From: Roseateles aquatilis
GTDB lineage: Bacteria; Pseudomonadota; Gammaproteobacteria; Burkholderiales; Burkholderiaceae_C
DNA: 64,000 nucleotides
Direction: 5' to 3'
Assembly (NCBI RefSeq): GCF_002205645.1
Contig: NZ_NIOF01000002.1
Location: forward strand, 496,001 to 560,000
The position numbers and the translations under genes are program-made. The notes under the pieces were generated by a model. The model was not told the DNA's origin. It did no database searches and saw only the letters and a program-made list of their open reading frames with translations. Positions 48,986-57,887 of this stretch are shown piece by piece; the first letter of the stretch is position 1; each line of letters opens with the position of its first letter.

Positions 48986-49672
48986 ATGAAACTGCTGATC
49001 GTCGAGGACGAAGTCAAGGCGGCTGAATACCTGCGCAAGGGGCTGAACGAAGAGGGGTATGCCGTGGAGGTCGCGCACAACGGTGTCGACGGTCTGCACA
49101 TGGCGGCCGTGAACCGCTACGACCTGCTCATCCTGGACGGACAGTTGCCCGGCATCGACGGGCTGGCGATGCTCGGCGCCATTCGCCAGAGCAGCGATAT
49201 CCCCATCCTGATGGTCACGGCGCGATCGCGGGTCGAGGATCGCGTGCAGGGCCTGCAAGCCGGCGCCGACGACTACCTGACCAAGCCCTACGCCTTCTCC
49301 GAGCTCGTGGCCAGGGTCCAGGTGCTGCTGCGGCGGCGCATGGGCGGGCGACGGGGGGCGGAGGAGGCGCTGTACCGGGAGGCGGACCTGGAGGTCGATC
49401 CGATCCGCCGCCGGGTCAGCCGAGCCGGCCAGCGGATCGAGCTGACCACGAAGGAGTTCGGCCTCCTGGCGCTGCTGATGCGCCGCAAGGGCGAGGTGCT
49501 CTCCCGGACCGAGATCGCCGAGCAGGTGTGGGACCTGAACTTCGACAGCGACACCAACGTGGTCGAGGTCGCCATTCGCCGCCTGCGCGTGAAGATCGAT
49601 CAGCCCTTCGATCGCGCCCTGATCCACACGGTGCGCGGCATGGGCTATGTCCTCGAAGGTCGGCCGGCATGA
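48986..49672 (+). CDS. czcR: OmpR-type response regulator of the czc locus
   Basis: A 228-residue regulator: receiver with acceptor aspartate in ILDGQLPGIDG and lysine in TKPYAF, then an OmpR winged helix (TEIAEQVWDLNFDS, VVEVAIRRLRVKIDQ, TVRGMGYVLEG). It belongs to the CzcR/CopR/CusR group and, by position 145 bases after czcA, probably activates czcICBA. The ATG at 48986 begins the conserved MKLLIVEDE; an upstream in-frame start adds an Arg-rich leader with no family match. It overlaps the kinase gene by 4 bases (ATGA). Confidence 0.9.
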   Translation: MKLLIVEDEVKAAEYLRKGLNEEGYAVEVAHNGVDGLHMAAVNRYDLLILDGQLPGIDGLAMLGAIRQSSDIPILMVTARSRVEDRVQGLQAGADDYLTKPYAFSELVARVQVLLRRRMGGRRGAEEALYREADLEVDPIRRRVSRAGQRIELTTKEFGLLALLMRRKGEVLSRTEIAEQVWDLNFDSDTNVVEVAIRRLRVKIDQPFDRALIHTVRGMGYVLEGRPA

Positions 49673-51024
49673 GCATTGGTTGCCACGCCGGCAGCCACGC
49701 CGGCAGTCTGAGGCTGCGCCTGCTCCGTCGTCTGGCGCTGCAGTCGATGGCCGGGTTGGGGCTGGTGTGCGTGGGCGTCTACGTGGTGATTTCCTGGACG
49801 CTCGACCAGCGCCAGGATCTGACGCTCGGCATGAAACGCGAAGGGGTGGAGCACCTGCTTCTGGAGAGCCGCGGGGCACGCGACGTGGAGGGCGTTCGGC
49901 ACCTGCTCAACGACTTTCTCGCCGGGCACGACGAGCTCACCCTGACCGTGGCGGACAGCCGGGGCCGTCTCTTCCTGCCGCCGCAGCGTCGGCTGGGGCC
50001 CTTCGTGAAGCTGGAGCACTTCGCCGTGCCGCTGCCGCTCGATCTGGGCGGCAAGGGGACGGCCTCGCTGGCGTTCGACCAGGGCAGGGACGAGGAGCTG
50101 CTCGCGCGGCTGGCCTGGACGCTGAGCATCGCCGCGGTGGGCGGATCCCTGGCGCTTTCCGCGGCAGCGGCCTTCGGCGTGCGGCGCGAGCTCGCGCCCC
50201 TGCGCGCGCTGGTCCGGCAGACGGCGGCGGTGCGGGCCGATCGCCTGGAGTTGCGTCTCGACGGCCGCGATCAGGTCGAGGAGCTGCAACCGCTGATCGC
50301 GCAGACCAACGATCTGCTCGATCGGCTCGCGATGGCGTATCGACAGATGGAATCGTTCAACGCCGACGTCGCGCACGAACTGAACAACCCGCTCTCCATC
50401 CTCATCAACAGCTGCGAGTTCGCGCTCAGGCGTCCTCGATCACCGGGGGAACTCAGGGAGACGCTCCAGTCGAATCTCGAGGAACTGCGGCGCATCGCCA
50501 GGATCGTGGGCGACATGCTGTTCCTCGCGAATGCGCAGCGTGGCGCGCAGGCCAGCCGGGATGAACTGGCCGACCTGGCGGATCTCTGCGCGGAGGTGCT
50601 GGACTATCACGAAGGCTCGCTGCGAGAAGCGCGTCTTCGCGGCGTGGTCCGGGGAGGCGCCCGGGCGAGCGTCGATGCGGGCTTGCTGCAGCGCGCGATC
50701 TCCAACCTCGTCGGGAACGCGCGTTGTTATGCCACGCCCGGCACGGACGTGGTCACCGAGGTCGAACGCCGCGGCAATGAGGTGTACATCGGCGTCAGCA
50801 ACGAGGGCGTGGCGATTCCCGAGGAGCACCTGCCGCGACTCTTCGAGCGCTTCTATCGCGTGGATCCCTCCCGCGCGGGCGCCAGCCAGAACCACGGCCT
50901 GGGGCTGTCCATCGTCGCGGCGATCGCGCGCATGCATGGGGGTTCCGCGTCAGCGACCTCCGCGGGGGGCGTGACGCGCATCGGGTTCACGATCTCTTCC
51001 GGCGCGACGGCCAACGGCCGTTGA
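49669..51024 (+). CDS. czcS: Sensor histidine kinase of the czc locus
   Basis: A 451-residue EnvZ-class kinase. Transmembrane helices at ~24-43 and ~150-170 flank a ~105-residue periplasmic sensor. A HAMP-like linker, HisKA with H236 and HATPase_c (ISNLVGNARCYA, NHGLGLSIVAAIARMH) follow. The H-box reads AHELNNPLS instead of the usual AHELRTPLA; the asparagine four residues after His fits the HExxN form seen in NtrB-like kinases, so activity should be kept. It presumably senses periplasmic Zn2+/Co2+/Cd2+ for the adjacent regulator. Confidence 0.88.
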   Translation: MSIGCHAGSHAGSLRLRLLRRLALQSMAGLGLVCVGVYVVISWTLDQRQDLTLGMKREGVEHLLLESRGARDVEGVRHLLNDFLAGHDELTLTVADSRGRLFLPPQRRLGPFVKLEHFAVPLPLDLGGKGTASLAFDQGRDEELLARLAWTLSIAAVGGSLALSAAAAFGVRRELAPLRALVRQTAAVRADRLELRLDGRDQVEELQPLIAQTNDLLDRLAMAYRQMESFNADVAHELNNPLSILINSCEFALRRPRSPGELRETLQSNLEELRRIARIVGDMLFLANAQRGAQASRDELADLADLCAEVLDYHEGSLREARLRGVVRGGARASVDAGLLQRAISNLVGNARCYATPGTDVVTEVERRGNEVYIGVSNEGVAIPEEHLPRLFERFYRVDPSRAGASQNHGLGLSIVAAIARMHGGSASATSAGGVTRIGFTISSGATANGR

Positions 51025-51051
51025 AGGGCATCACCGCGGTCGCCGCGTCCC

Positions 51052-51075
51052 GGCGTTGCGGCGTTGCGGCGTTGC
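51052..51075. repeat. Three tandem copies of an 8-bp repeat
   Basis: GGCGTTGC occurs three times without interruption, 28 bases after the czc kinase stop codon. It is in noncoding DNA and could vary in copy number by slippage. No function is evident. Confidence 0.7.
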
Positions 51076-51125
51076 GCGCGGGCCTCCGGCCATGGTGCCC
51101 TTCGGCGCTGGCGCGCGAGGGGCAA

Positions 51126-51159
51126 GGAAAAAGGGAGATGCGCGATACGCATCTCCCTT
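51126..51159 (-). terminator. Intrinsic terminator of the porin gene
   Basis: AAGGGAGATGCG (51131-51142) and its exact complement (51148-51159) form a 12-bp stem with a 5-base loop. On the minus strand the stem is followed by TTTCC, and with the last two stem bases this gives five consecutive T. It lies 49 bases beyond the porin stop codon and is well placed to end that transcript. Confidence 0.9.
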
Positions 51160-51207
51160 CCCGGCTTCATTGCACCGTCAGCGCGCTGGCACCGCGCGCT
51201 GGGGGTC

Positions 51208-52254
51208 TTAGAAGTTGTGACGCAGGCCCACTTCCGCACCGGTGGAGTTCTGGCCACCGAGCATGCCCGCCGGCGTCGTGTACAGCACCGAGCTGCGCGC
51301 GGCGCCCTTGTTGCCGATGCGAGCCACGGTCCCGTACACGGCCGTGCGCTTGGAGAAGTCGTAGACATAGCCCAGCGCCAGGCGGGTGCTGTCGTCGCCG
51401 TTGGCGTAACCCGAACCCACGGCGCCGCCGGAGCGGTCGGCGTTCGTGTAGCCGACGCGGATCTGGCCGACCGTGACCGGGATGGTCGCGCCCACCGAGA
51501 TCTCGGTGGACTTGCGCGCGCCCCACTTCTTCACGTCGAACAGCGTGTGCAAGGTGCCCCACGGCGACTTGTAGTTGAACAGCAGGTTGTAGTTCTTGAA
51601 CTTGCCCTGGGTGCCGCCGACGTCGGTGGTGCCATAGGCGCCGCCCACCAGGAATTGCTTGTCCTCGTAACCGACGCGACCGCCGTAGTACTTGTTGCCC
51701 ACGGTGTTGCCTTCGCCCGCGGCCACATGCAACTGGCCGAAGGCGCCGCCCAGGTTCTTGGGCAGGAAGTAGCTCACGCCGTTGTCGGTGCGCTGGAGCG
51801 TGTTGGCGCCGCTGCCCAGGTTCGAGCCGCTGCCGTAGACGAAGATGCCGCGCGAGCCCACGCCGACGATCCCGAACTCGTCGTTCACCGCGTTGTTGTA
51901 GGTCGGGGTGCTGTCGCGGCCCAGGCGCACTTCACCGAAGCTGCCGATCAGGCTGACGGTGGATCGGCGATTCCAGAACTTGCTCGCGTTGGCGGTGCCG
52001 GCGTCCAGCTCGATGCCCGACTCCAGATGGAAACCGGCCGACATGCCGCCGCCCAGGTCTTCCACGCCGCGAACGCCCAGACGCGAGGTCGTGTTGCCAC
52101 CGGAGGTGACACCCTTGACCGTGCCCGCGTTGCCGTTCTTCACTTGGCGGACGGCGACGTCGGCCACGCCGAACAGCGTGACGGTTGAGGTTTGCGCGAA
52201 GGCGGAGCCTGCGACCGCGCCACATGCCAATGCCAAGAGGACTGGCTTTTTCAT
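51208..52254 (-). CDS. Gram-negative general porin (Burkholderiales type)
   Basis: A 348-residue outer-membrane porin. The signal peptide MKKPVLLALACGAVAGSAFA is followed by QTSTVTLFGVADVAVRQV, the standard first strand. RLGVRGVEDLGGGMSAGFHLE, FWNRRSTVSLIGSFGEVRLGRD (constriction-loop region) and a C-terminal VGLRHNF ending in Phe are typical of the trimeric 16-strand porins of Burkholderiales. It passes small hydrophilic solutes. AGGAG precedes the ATG, and a strong intrinsic terminator follows the gene. Confidence 0.93.
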   Translation of the reverse strand: MKKPVLLALACGAVAGSAFAQTSTVTLFGVADVAVRQVKNGNAGTVKGVTSGGNTTSRLGVRGVEDLGGGMSAGFHLESGIELDAGTANASKFWNRRSTVSLIGSFGEVRLGRDSTPTYNNAVNDEFGIVGVGSRGIFVYGSGSNLGSGANTLQRTDNGVSYFLPKNLGGAFGQLHVAAGEGNTVGNKYYGGRVGYEDKQFLVGGAYGTTDVGGTQGKFKNYNLLFNYKSPWGTLHTLFDVKKWGARKSTEISVGATIPVTVGQIRVGYTNADRSGGAVGSGYANGDDSTRLALGYVYDFSKRTAVYGTVARIGNKGAARSSVLYTTPAGMLGGQNSTGAEVGLRHNF

Positions 52255-52677
52255 GAACTTCTCCTATTCGATGGTCAATGCCAGGACGTGAATCGCCTCA
52301 AGCGAAATCAAGGCTAAGGAGAAGGCCAGGGGAATGCCACGAGTTCTACGGAATGGACCGGGATGCGCTGGCGCGCGGTGGCCCAAATCGTCGCGACCCG
52401 TGTGTCTGGGAACACAGCGGCCTTTGCCGCGAACGACACGGGCGAAATTCATCATTTCGACATGCCGGGGATCGCCCCGATGTCGTCGCCATGTCGTCTC
52501 GATCGCGTCCCGAGGTCGTCGCGGTGCGATCGGGAAAAAGCTGACGAAGCCGTAATCCACCCGTCAGCGGTTGGTCAATGGCCGATCCCTACGCTCTCGG
52601 GCACATCGGCGTCGAGTACAGACCCGGGCAGATCGTTGGATGCTTGGCGAATGCGCCGGCGCGGAGAGGGGCGCGAC
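52255..52677. other. Noncoding region upstream of the porin and Sel1-repeat genes
   Basis: A 423-base divergent region that must carry promoters for the porin (leftward) and the Sel1-repeat protein (rightward). It is less G+C-rich than its surroundings by eye, in keeping with regulatory DNA. A GGAGAGG ribosome-binding site lies just before 52678. No convincing gene, hairpin or repeated operator is seen. Confidence 0.5.
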
Positions 52678-54252
52678 ATGCGAAGACAAGACGTGCAGCT
52701 GATATCGAGAGCCCGCAAGGGCGACATGGCCGCGTGCTTCGAGGCCGGAAGAATGTACCTGGAGGGCGCGGGCGGATTTCCGCGCCACGTCACCCTGGGG
52801 CTGGAGTACTTGAGCCAGGCCGAGTCCCAGCGCGAGGAGGCCGCCCAGCGGCTCATCGTCGACGCGCTCGATCTGCATGAGATCGCGGTTCACGGACGGA
52901 TCGCCACGCTGGAACGCGCGGCGTGCGCGGGCGGCACGTCCGCTCAGTTGAGGATGGCGATCTGGTCCGCGTTGACGTGCGAGGACCTCACGGCGTCGAG
53001 CGGTTGGTTGAGCATGGCCGCCGACGGCGGGAGCCGGCCGGCCCGCGCGGCGCTCATGCATCAGGGCGCGGAGCCGGAGGCCGACGGGGTGGCCGTGCGT
53101 CGGCTCAAGGCCTTGCTCGGCGCTGAAGGCATGGGTTGGCCCGATCTGCTCGTCCTGGCGATGGATCGCGCGTTGGTGCACAAGGAACCGCGCCTGCTGC
53201 TGCGCGCATTGGCGGTGAGCCTGGCGCTCGGCGTCGCGCCCGATACCGCGCTGGCGGACAAGGTCTACGCCGCGCTGAGCTATGCCCAGTCGCTGGCCGA
53301 CGTACGAATCGCCGTCGACACCAAGGCGATCGAGCAACTGCTCGATGACTGCGTGCATCGCGGCAACCCGGCCGCGGCCCTGATGCTGGGGCTCGCGCTC
53401 AGCGGCAGCGACGTCGGGTCATTGGCCTGGGACCGCCTGGTCCCCGCGCAGAATCGACGCAAGGCCTCGGCCCTGCTCTTGCGGGCCGCGGACGCCGGTT
53501 ATGGCGAGGCCTGGACGCGGCTCTTCGAGCTGCACGCCAACAACCAGAGTTCCGTCGCCAACCCGCCGATGGCGCGCTTTTTCCTGGAGAAGGCCGCGGC
53601 CAGCGGCGACGTGTCCGCGCAGCGCCGACTGGGGGCGATCGTGATGCGATCGGCGGGGTCGCAGCGGGAGGCCGAACAAGGCATGAACTGGCTGTTCCTG
53701 GCCGCTCAGGCACAGGACCCGCATGCCTGCGGCCTGCTTCGTTCCTTCTTGCTGCCGGTCGCCGGCGATGAGGACACGGCGGCGCAAGGCATCGCCGAGA
53801 TCGCCAGAAGCAACGCGGCGCTGGCGGCCCGTCTTCGCGTCGCCAGGGACTTCGGGCTGACCAAGCTCGAAGCCATGACCGTCGACGTGGCCGAGGGCAT
53901 GCGGCCCTGGGGTCTGGTCGTCGGCAAGAACCCCTTCATCCAGCACGCCCGGCTGGCAGCCGCCCGCGCCGTTCCCGCGTTGAATGCCTCGACGCTTCAA
54001 ACGCTGCGTCGATGTGCCGGCCAGTTGGCGGGAGGGGGGCCACAGGGCACCGCACCGAAGGACCTGGAGCTCAGGCATCGGGCCGCCAGGCTCAAGCAGG
54101 CGCTGGACAGCCACGGTCTCCAGGAATCGTTGTTCTTCGCGAAGGCGAGCTCCGATGCGCTGGATGCGCTGCGCGGTGGGCCGCGCTGGGCAAGGCTGAC
54201 CAAGGCTCAGCTGGATGCGGCGATGGAGGAGTCCGCCGAGGCCGTCTGCTGA
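52678..54252 (+). CDS. Cytoplasmic Sel1-like repeat protein
   Basis: A 524-residue all-helical protein with Sel1/TPR-like repeats. Recognisable units are CFEAGRMYLEGAGGFPRHVT with LGLEYLSQA near the N-terminus. In the middle are ALMLGLALSGSD, RKASALLLRAADAGYGEAW, ARFFLEKAAASGDVSAQRRLG and GMNWLFLAAQAQDPHACGLL. No signal peptide or membrane segment is seen, so it is probably cytoplasmic unless exported by a specialised route. Sel1 repeats mediate protein contacts; the partner is unknown and no operon neighbour suggests it. The C-terminal ~150 residues are not repeat-like. GGAGAGG precedes the ATG. Confidence 0.75.
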   Translation: MRRQDVQLISRARKGDMAACFEAGRMYLEGAGGFPRHVTLGLEYLSQAESQREEAAQRLIVDALDLHEIAVHGRIATLERAACAGGTSAQLRMAIWSALTCEDLTASSGWLSMAADGGSRPARAALMHQGAEPEADGVAVRRLKALLGAEGMGWPDLLVLAMDRALVHKEPRLLLRALAVSLALGVAPDTALADKVYAALSYAQSLADVRIAVDTKAIEQLLDDCVHRGNPAAALMLGLALSGSDVGSLAWDRLVPAQNRRKASALLLRAADAGYGEAWTRLFELHANNQSSVANPPMARFFLEKAAASGDVSAQRRLGAIVMRSAGSQREAEQGMNWLFLAAQAQDPHACGLLRSFLLPVAGDEDTAAQGIAEIARSNAALAARLRVARDFGLTKLEAMTVDVAEGMRPWGLVVGKNPFIQHARLAAARAVPALNASTLQTLRRCAGQLAGGGPQGTAPKDLELRHRAARLKQALDSHGLQESLFFAKASSDALDALRGGPRWARLTKAQLDAAMEESAEAVC

Positions 54253-54312
54253 CGAGGTGCGTTGAAACGGTCAAGGCCCTGACCGGGGCCGCGTCCTCGG
54301 GGGCCTGGTTGC

Positions 54313-55152
54313 TTAAACCGCCACCGGCGCCTTGATCGCCGCGTGATGCTGATAGTCACGCAGCTCGAAATCCTCGAACTCGTAGTCGAAGATCGAGTCC
54401 GGCTTGCGCTTGATGTGCATCGTCGGATACGGGAACGGTTGCCGCGACAGCTGCGTCTGCACCTGCTCGAAGTGATTCGCGTAGATGTGGCAATCGCCGC
54501 CGGTCCAGATGAAGTCGCCCAGCCCCAGCCCGCATTGCTGCGCCAGCATCTGCGTCAGCAGCGCGTAGCTCGCGATGTTGAACGGGACGCCCAGGAAGAT
54601 GTCCGCGCTGCGCTGATACAGCTGGCAGGACAGCTTGCCGTCCGCCACGTAGAACTGGAAGAACGCATGGCACGGCATCAGCGCCATCTGGTCCAGCTCC
54701 GCCACGTTCCACGCCGACACGATGATGCGGCGTGAATCCGGGTTCTGCCTGAGCTGCTTCACCACCTCCGCGATCTGGTCGACGTGGCCGCCATCGGGCT
54801 TGGGCCAGTTGCGCCATTGCACGCCGTAGACCGGGCCGAGGTCGCCGTCCTCGCGCGCCCATTCGTTCCAGATCGTGCAGCCGCGCTCCTGCAGCCACTT
54901 GACGTTGGAGTCGCCGCGCAGGAACCACAGCAGCTCCAGGATGATGGACTTGAGGTGCACCTTCTTCGTCGTGACGAGCGGGAACCCTTCGCTCAGGTCG
55001 AAGCGCATCTGATGGCCGAAGACGCTGCGCGTGCCCGTGCCGGTGCGATCGCCCTTGGCGACACCGTGCTCATGCACGTGGCGCATGAAGTCTTCGTACT
55101 GGCTGCGCGCGGGGCGCGTGAGGGCGGTCTCGGGAGCGGTCGGGGCGGTCAT
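54313..55152 (-). CDS. thyA: Thymidylate synthase
   Basis: A 279-residue ThyA that converts dUMP to dTMP with methylenetetrahydrofolate. Key features are [12 protein letters not shown] (phosphate-binding Arg), nucleophile C161 in [32 protein letters not shown], and the C-terminal IKAPVAV. It is about 15 residues longer than the E. coli enzyme at the N-terminus. The usual partner folA is not next to it, at least not within this window. Confidence 0.96.
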   Translation of the reverse strand: MTAPTAPETALTRPARSQYEDFMRHVHEHGVAKGDRTGTGTRSVFGHQMRFDLSEGFPLVTTKKVHLKSIILELLWFLRGDSNVKWLQERGCTIWNEWAREDGDLGPVYGVQWRNWPKPDGGHVDQIAEVVKQLRQNPDSRRIIVSAWNVAELDQMALMPCHAFFQFYVADGKLSCQLYQRSADIFLGVPFNIASYALLTQMLAQQCGLGLGDFIWTGGDCHIYANHFEQVQTQLSRQPFPYPTMHIKRKPDSIFDYEFEDFELRDYQHHAAIKAPVAV

Positions 55153-55200
55153 GGGGCGGGATTCTAGAGGGGGCGGTTTCGCGGGCGCGCCGTGGGGCGA

Positions 55201-57036
55201 TCAGGCGCTGAACTGCAACGCGGCCAGCCGGGCATAGAGGCCGCCGCGCGCGACGAGCTCCGCGTGCCGGCCCTGCTCGACGATGCGGCCGTGGTCCATC
55301 ACCACGATGCGGTCGGCGCGTTGCACCGTCGCCAGGCGGTGCGCGATGACCAGCGTCGTGCGGTCGCGCATCGCTTCGTCCAGGGCCTGCTGCACGAGCC
55401 GTTCGCTCTCGGCGTCCAGCGCGCTGGTGGCTTCGTCGAGCAGCAGCAGCGGCGCGTCCTGCAGCATCGCGCGGGCGATCGCGATGCGCTGGCGCTGGCC
55501 ACCGGACAGGCGCACGCCGCGCTCGCCGAGGAAGCTGTCGTAGCCGTCCGGCAACTGGCGGATGAACTCGTCGGCATGCGCCGCCCGCGCGGCGGCGAGG
55601 ACCTCGTCGCGGCTCGCGTCGGGGCGGCCGTAGCGGATGTTGTCCAGCGCGCTGGCCGAGAAGATCACGCTCTGCTGCGGCACCAGCGCCATGCGGCCGC
55701 GCAGGTCGGCCAGGCGCAGGCGGTCCACCGGCGCGCCGTCCACCAGGATGGCGCCGCCTTGCGCGTCATAGAAGCGCTGCAGCAGTTGCAGCACCGTGCT
55801 CTTGCCGGCGCCGCTGGGGCCGACCAGCGCGACGGTCTCGCCGGGCTGGAGGTCGAGCGAGAAGTCGTCCAGCGCCGCGCGGTCGGGGCGCGACGGGTAG
55901 TGGAAACGGACCTGCTGGAACGAGACGCGCGCCGGGCCGGTCGAGACCGGCAGCGCGAGCGGCGCGGCCGGATCGGCCACCGGCGATTGCGCCGCCAGCA
56001 ACTCCATCAGGCGTTCGGTCGCGCCGGCGGCGCGCAGCAGGTCGCCCCAGACCTCCGCCAGCACCGCCACCGACGACACCAGCAGCACCACGTAGACCAC
56101 CGTCTGGCCCAGGTGGCCGGCGGAGATGCGCCCGGCCATCACCGCCTGCGTGCCTTGATACAGGCCCCACAGCAGCGCGCCGAAGGTGGCCGTGATGATG
56201 AACGCCACCAGGAAGGAGCGCACCCGCGTGCGCTTGCGGGCGGTGTCGAAGGCGGCCTCGCTGGCGACGTCGAAGCGCGCGGCCTCGCGCGATTCCTGCG
56301 CATGCGACTGCACGACGTGGATCGCGTTGAGCATCTCGGCGGCGATCGCGCTGGTGTCGGCGACACGGTCCTGGCTTGCCCGCGACAGGCGCCGCACGCG
56401 GCGCCCGAAGAACAGCGCCGGCGCCACCACCAGCACCAGGATGCCCATCACCTGCGTCATCACCCACGGGTTGGTCGCGATCAGCAGCGCCACCGCGCCC
56501 AGCCCCAGGATCAGGTTGCGCAGCCCCATCGACAGGCTGGAGCCGACGATGCTTTGGATCACCGTCGTGTCGGTGGTGATGCGGCTGATGACCTCGCCGG
56601 TCTGCGTGGTCTCGAAGAACTCGGGGCTCTGCCGCAGCACATGCGAATAGACGGCGGTGCGCAGGTCGGCGCTGACACGCTCGCCCAGCCAGGTCACCGC
56701 GTAGAAGCGCAAGGCGGAGAAGACCCCCAGCGCCGCGCCGGTCGCGAACAGCCAGAAGAAGTGCTCCCGCAGCGCCATCAGGCGCTCGCCCGGATCCGTG
56801 GAGACCAGGCCCTGGTCGATCAACTGGCGCAGCGCGATCGGGAAGATCAGCGTGGCCGCCGCGGCGAGCATCAGGAACACCATCGCCGCCGCGATCCGGC
56901 CCCGATAGGGCCGCAGGAACGGCCACAGCGCCGGCCCCATCGCCCGCAGCGGGGGCGGATTGCGCACGGCGCTTGCCCCGGCGGGCAGGGAGGCCGGGCG
57001 CGAGCCGGCGGAGGAGGGCGGGGAGGTGGCGGACAT
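55201..57036 (-). CDS. ABC exporter, MsbA-like fused permease-ATPase
   Basis: A 611-residue half-transporter. Six transmembrane helices occupy residues ~35-340 after a Pro/Ser-rich leader. The ATPase domain has Walker A GPSGAGKST, Q-loop VPQQSVIFS, signature LSGGQRQRIAIARA, Walker B LLLLDEATSALD and H-loop IAHRLAT. It should work as a homodimer and export a lipid, peptide or drug. It is divergent from the MarR-efflux operon, and the shared upstream region contains tandem palindromic operators, so it may be under the same repressor. The ATG at 57036 avoids a long unlikely leader that would run through those operators. Confidence 0.88.
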   Translation of the reverse strand: MSATSPPSSAGSRPASLPAGASAVRNPPPLRAMGPALWPFLRPYRGRIAAAMVFLMLAAAATLIFPIALRQLIDQGLVSTDPGERLMALREHFFWLFATGAALGVFSALRFYAVTWLGERVSADLRTAVYSHVLRQSPEFFETTQTGEVISRITTDTTVIQSIVGSSLSMGLRNLILGLGAVALLIATNPWVMTQVMGILVLVVAPALFFGRRVRRLSRASQDRVADTSAIAAEMLNAIHVVQSHAQESREAARFDVASEAAFDTARKRTRVRSFLVAFIITATFGALLWGLYQGTQAVMAGRISAGHLGQTVVYVVLLVSSVAVLAEVWGDLLRAAGATERLMELLAAQSPVADPAAPLALPVSTGPARVSFQQVRFHYPSRPDRAALDDFSLDLQPGETVALVGPSGAGKSTVLQLLQRFYDAQGGAILVDGAPVDRLRLADLRGRMALVPQQSVIFSASALDNIRYGRPDASRDEVLAAARAAHADEFIRQLPDGYDSFLGERGVRLSGGQRQRIAIARAMLQDAPLLLLDEATSALDAESERLVQQALDEAMRDRTTLVIAHRLATVQRADRIVVMDHGRIVEQGRHAELVARGGLYARLAALQFSA

Positions 57037-57188
57037 CGGGCCAGTGTAGGGGCCGCCTCCCGGACCTGCCGGTGACGGCGCGCCGCCCTGGGGCGCTGGA
57101 CGCTCCCTGGGCTGATGCGGCCTTGACGCCCTCGGAGCGCGCCCATCGGGAATACCCCCACGCCTGGAAGGCCATCGCTCGCAGTAGT

Positions 57189-57222
57189 TGGCAAGGCAAT
57201 CATTGCCTAAGCAATAATTGCC
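57189..57222. promoter_or_regulatory. Tandem palindromic MarR-type operators
   Basis: AGGCAAT-C-ATTGCCT (57194-57208) and GCAAT-A-ATTGC (57211-57221) are two palindromes with the same core, centred 15 bases apart. They lie 38-66 bases before the MarR ATG, in an A/T-rich island between the divergent ABC exporter and marR genes. A further half-site (TTGGCAA) lies at 57189-57195. This is the classical place and form of MarR autoregulatory sites. Confidence 0.8.
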
Positions 57223-57259
57223 ACAGCTTTTTCCAGACGTACCTTCCCGGAAAGCCGCC

Positions 57260-57784
57260 ATGAGCCCCAAGCCGCCACCGCCCGCTGATTTCTACAACGC
57301 CGACAACTTCACCTGCGAACCCAGCCTCGGCTGGCTGCTGCGTCAGATCAAGCAGTCGATGGTCTGCCAGGCGGACAAGCTGCTGGGCAAGCACGACCTG
57401 ACCCATGCGCAATGGGCGCCGATGCTGCGCCTGCGCTTCAACGGCCCGATGTCGAGCGCGGCGCTGGCGCGTGAACTGGCGATGGACGGCGGCGCGATGA
57501 CCCGGCTGCTGGACCGCCTGGAAGCCAAGAACCTGGTGCGCCGCGACCGCTCGGTGGAGGACCGCCGCGTGGTGATGGTCTCGCTGACCGACAACGGCGT
57601 GAACGCGATGTCGGCGGCGCCGGGCGTGCTGTCGCAGGTGTTCAACGACCACCTGTCCGGCTTCACCGACGAGGAGTTCCGCACCCTGATCGCCCTGCTG
57701 CAGCGGCTGGTGGCCAACGGCCATGCGATCCGCGACGCGGAGCTGACCTCCGAAAGCGCCACGCTGGTCGACAAGGACGGATGA
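57260..57784 (+). CDS. MarR-family repressor of the efflux operon
   Basis: A 174-residue winged-helix regulator. The DNA-binding core is MSSAALARELAMDGGAMTRLLDRLEAKNLVRR, followed by the wing DRSVEDRRVVMVSLT. It resembles EmrR/MprA-type regulators that sense aromatic drugs or phenolics and control emrAB-like pumps. The efflux genes follow in the same direction, and palindromic sites lie just upstream. The ATG at 57260 has GGAAAG before it; a longer frame would start inside the operator. Confidence 0.9.
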   Translation: MSPKPPPPADFYNADNFTCEPSLGWLLRQIKQSMVCQADKLLGKHDLTHAQWAPMLRLRFNGPMSSAALARELAMDGGAMTRLLDRLEAKNLVRRDRSVEDRRVVMVSLTDNGVNAMSAAPGVLSQVFNDHLSGFTDEEFRTLIALLQRLVANGHAIRDAELTSESATLVDKDG

Positions 57785-57887
57785 GCGGCGTCCACGCCGC
57801 GCTCCCGTCCACCCCTGTGAATCTCACCGTTTAGCCATGACCGCTCGCTCCATCGACAAGAACAACATCCTTCCGCAGGAACCTCCG

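Noticed and set aside
45889-49101. A 1070-codon open frame on the minus strand
   Set aside because: It is antisense to czcA and part of czcR and reads as Arg/His/Gln-rich sequence with no family similarity.
55192-57075. A 627-codon plus-strand frame opposite the ABC exporter
   Set aside because: It is His/Arg/Gln-rich low-complexity translation, antisense to intact Walker A, signature and Walker B motifs.
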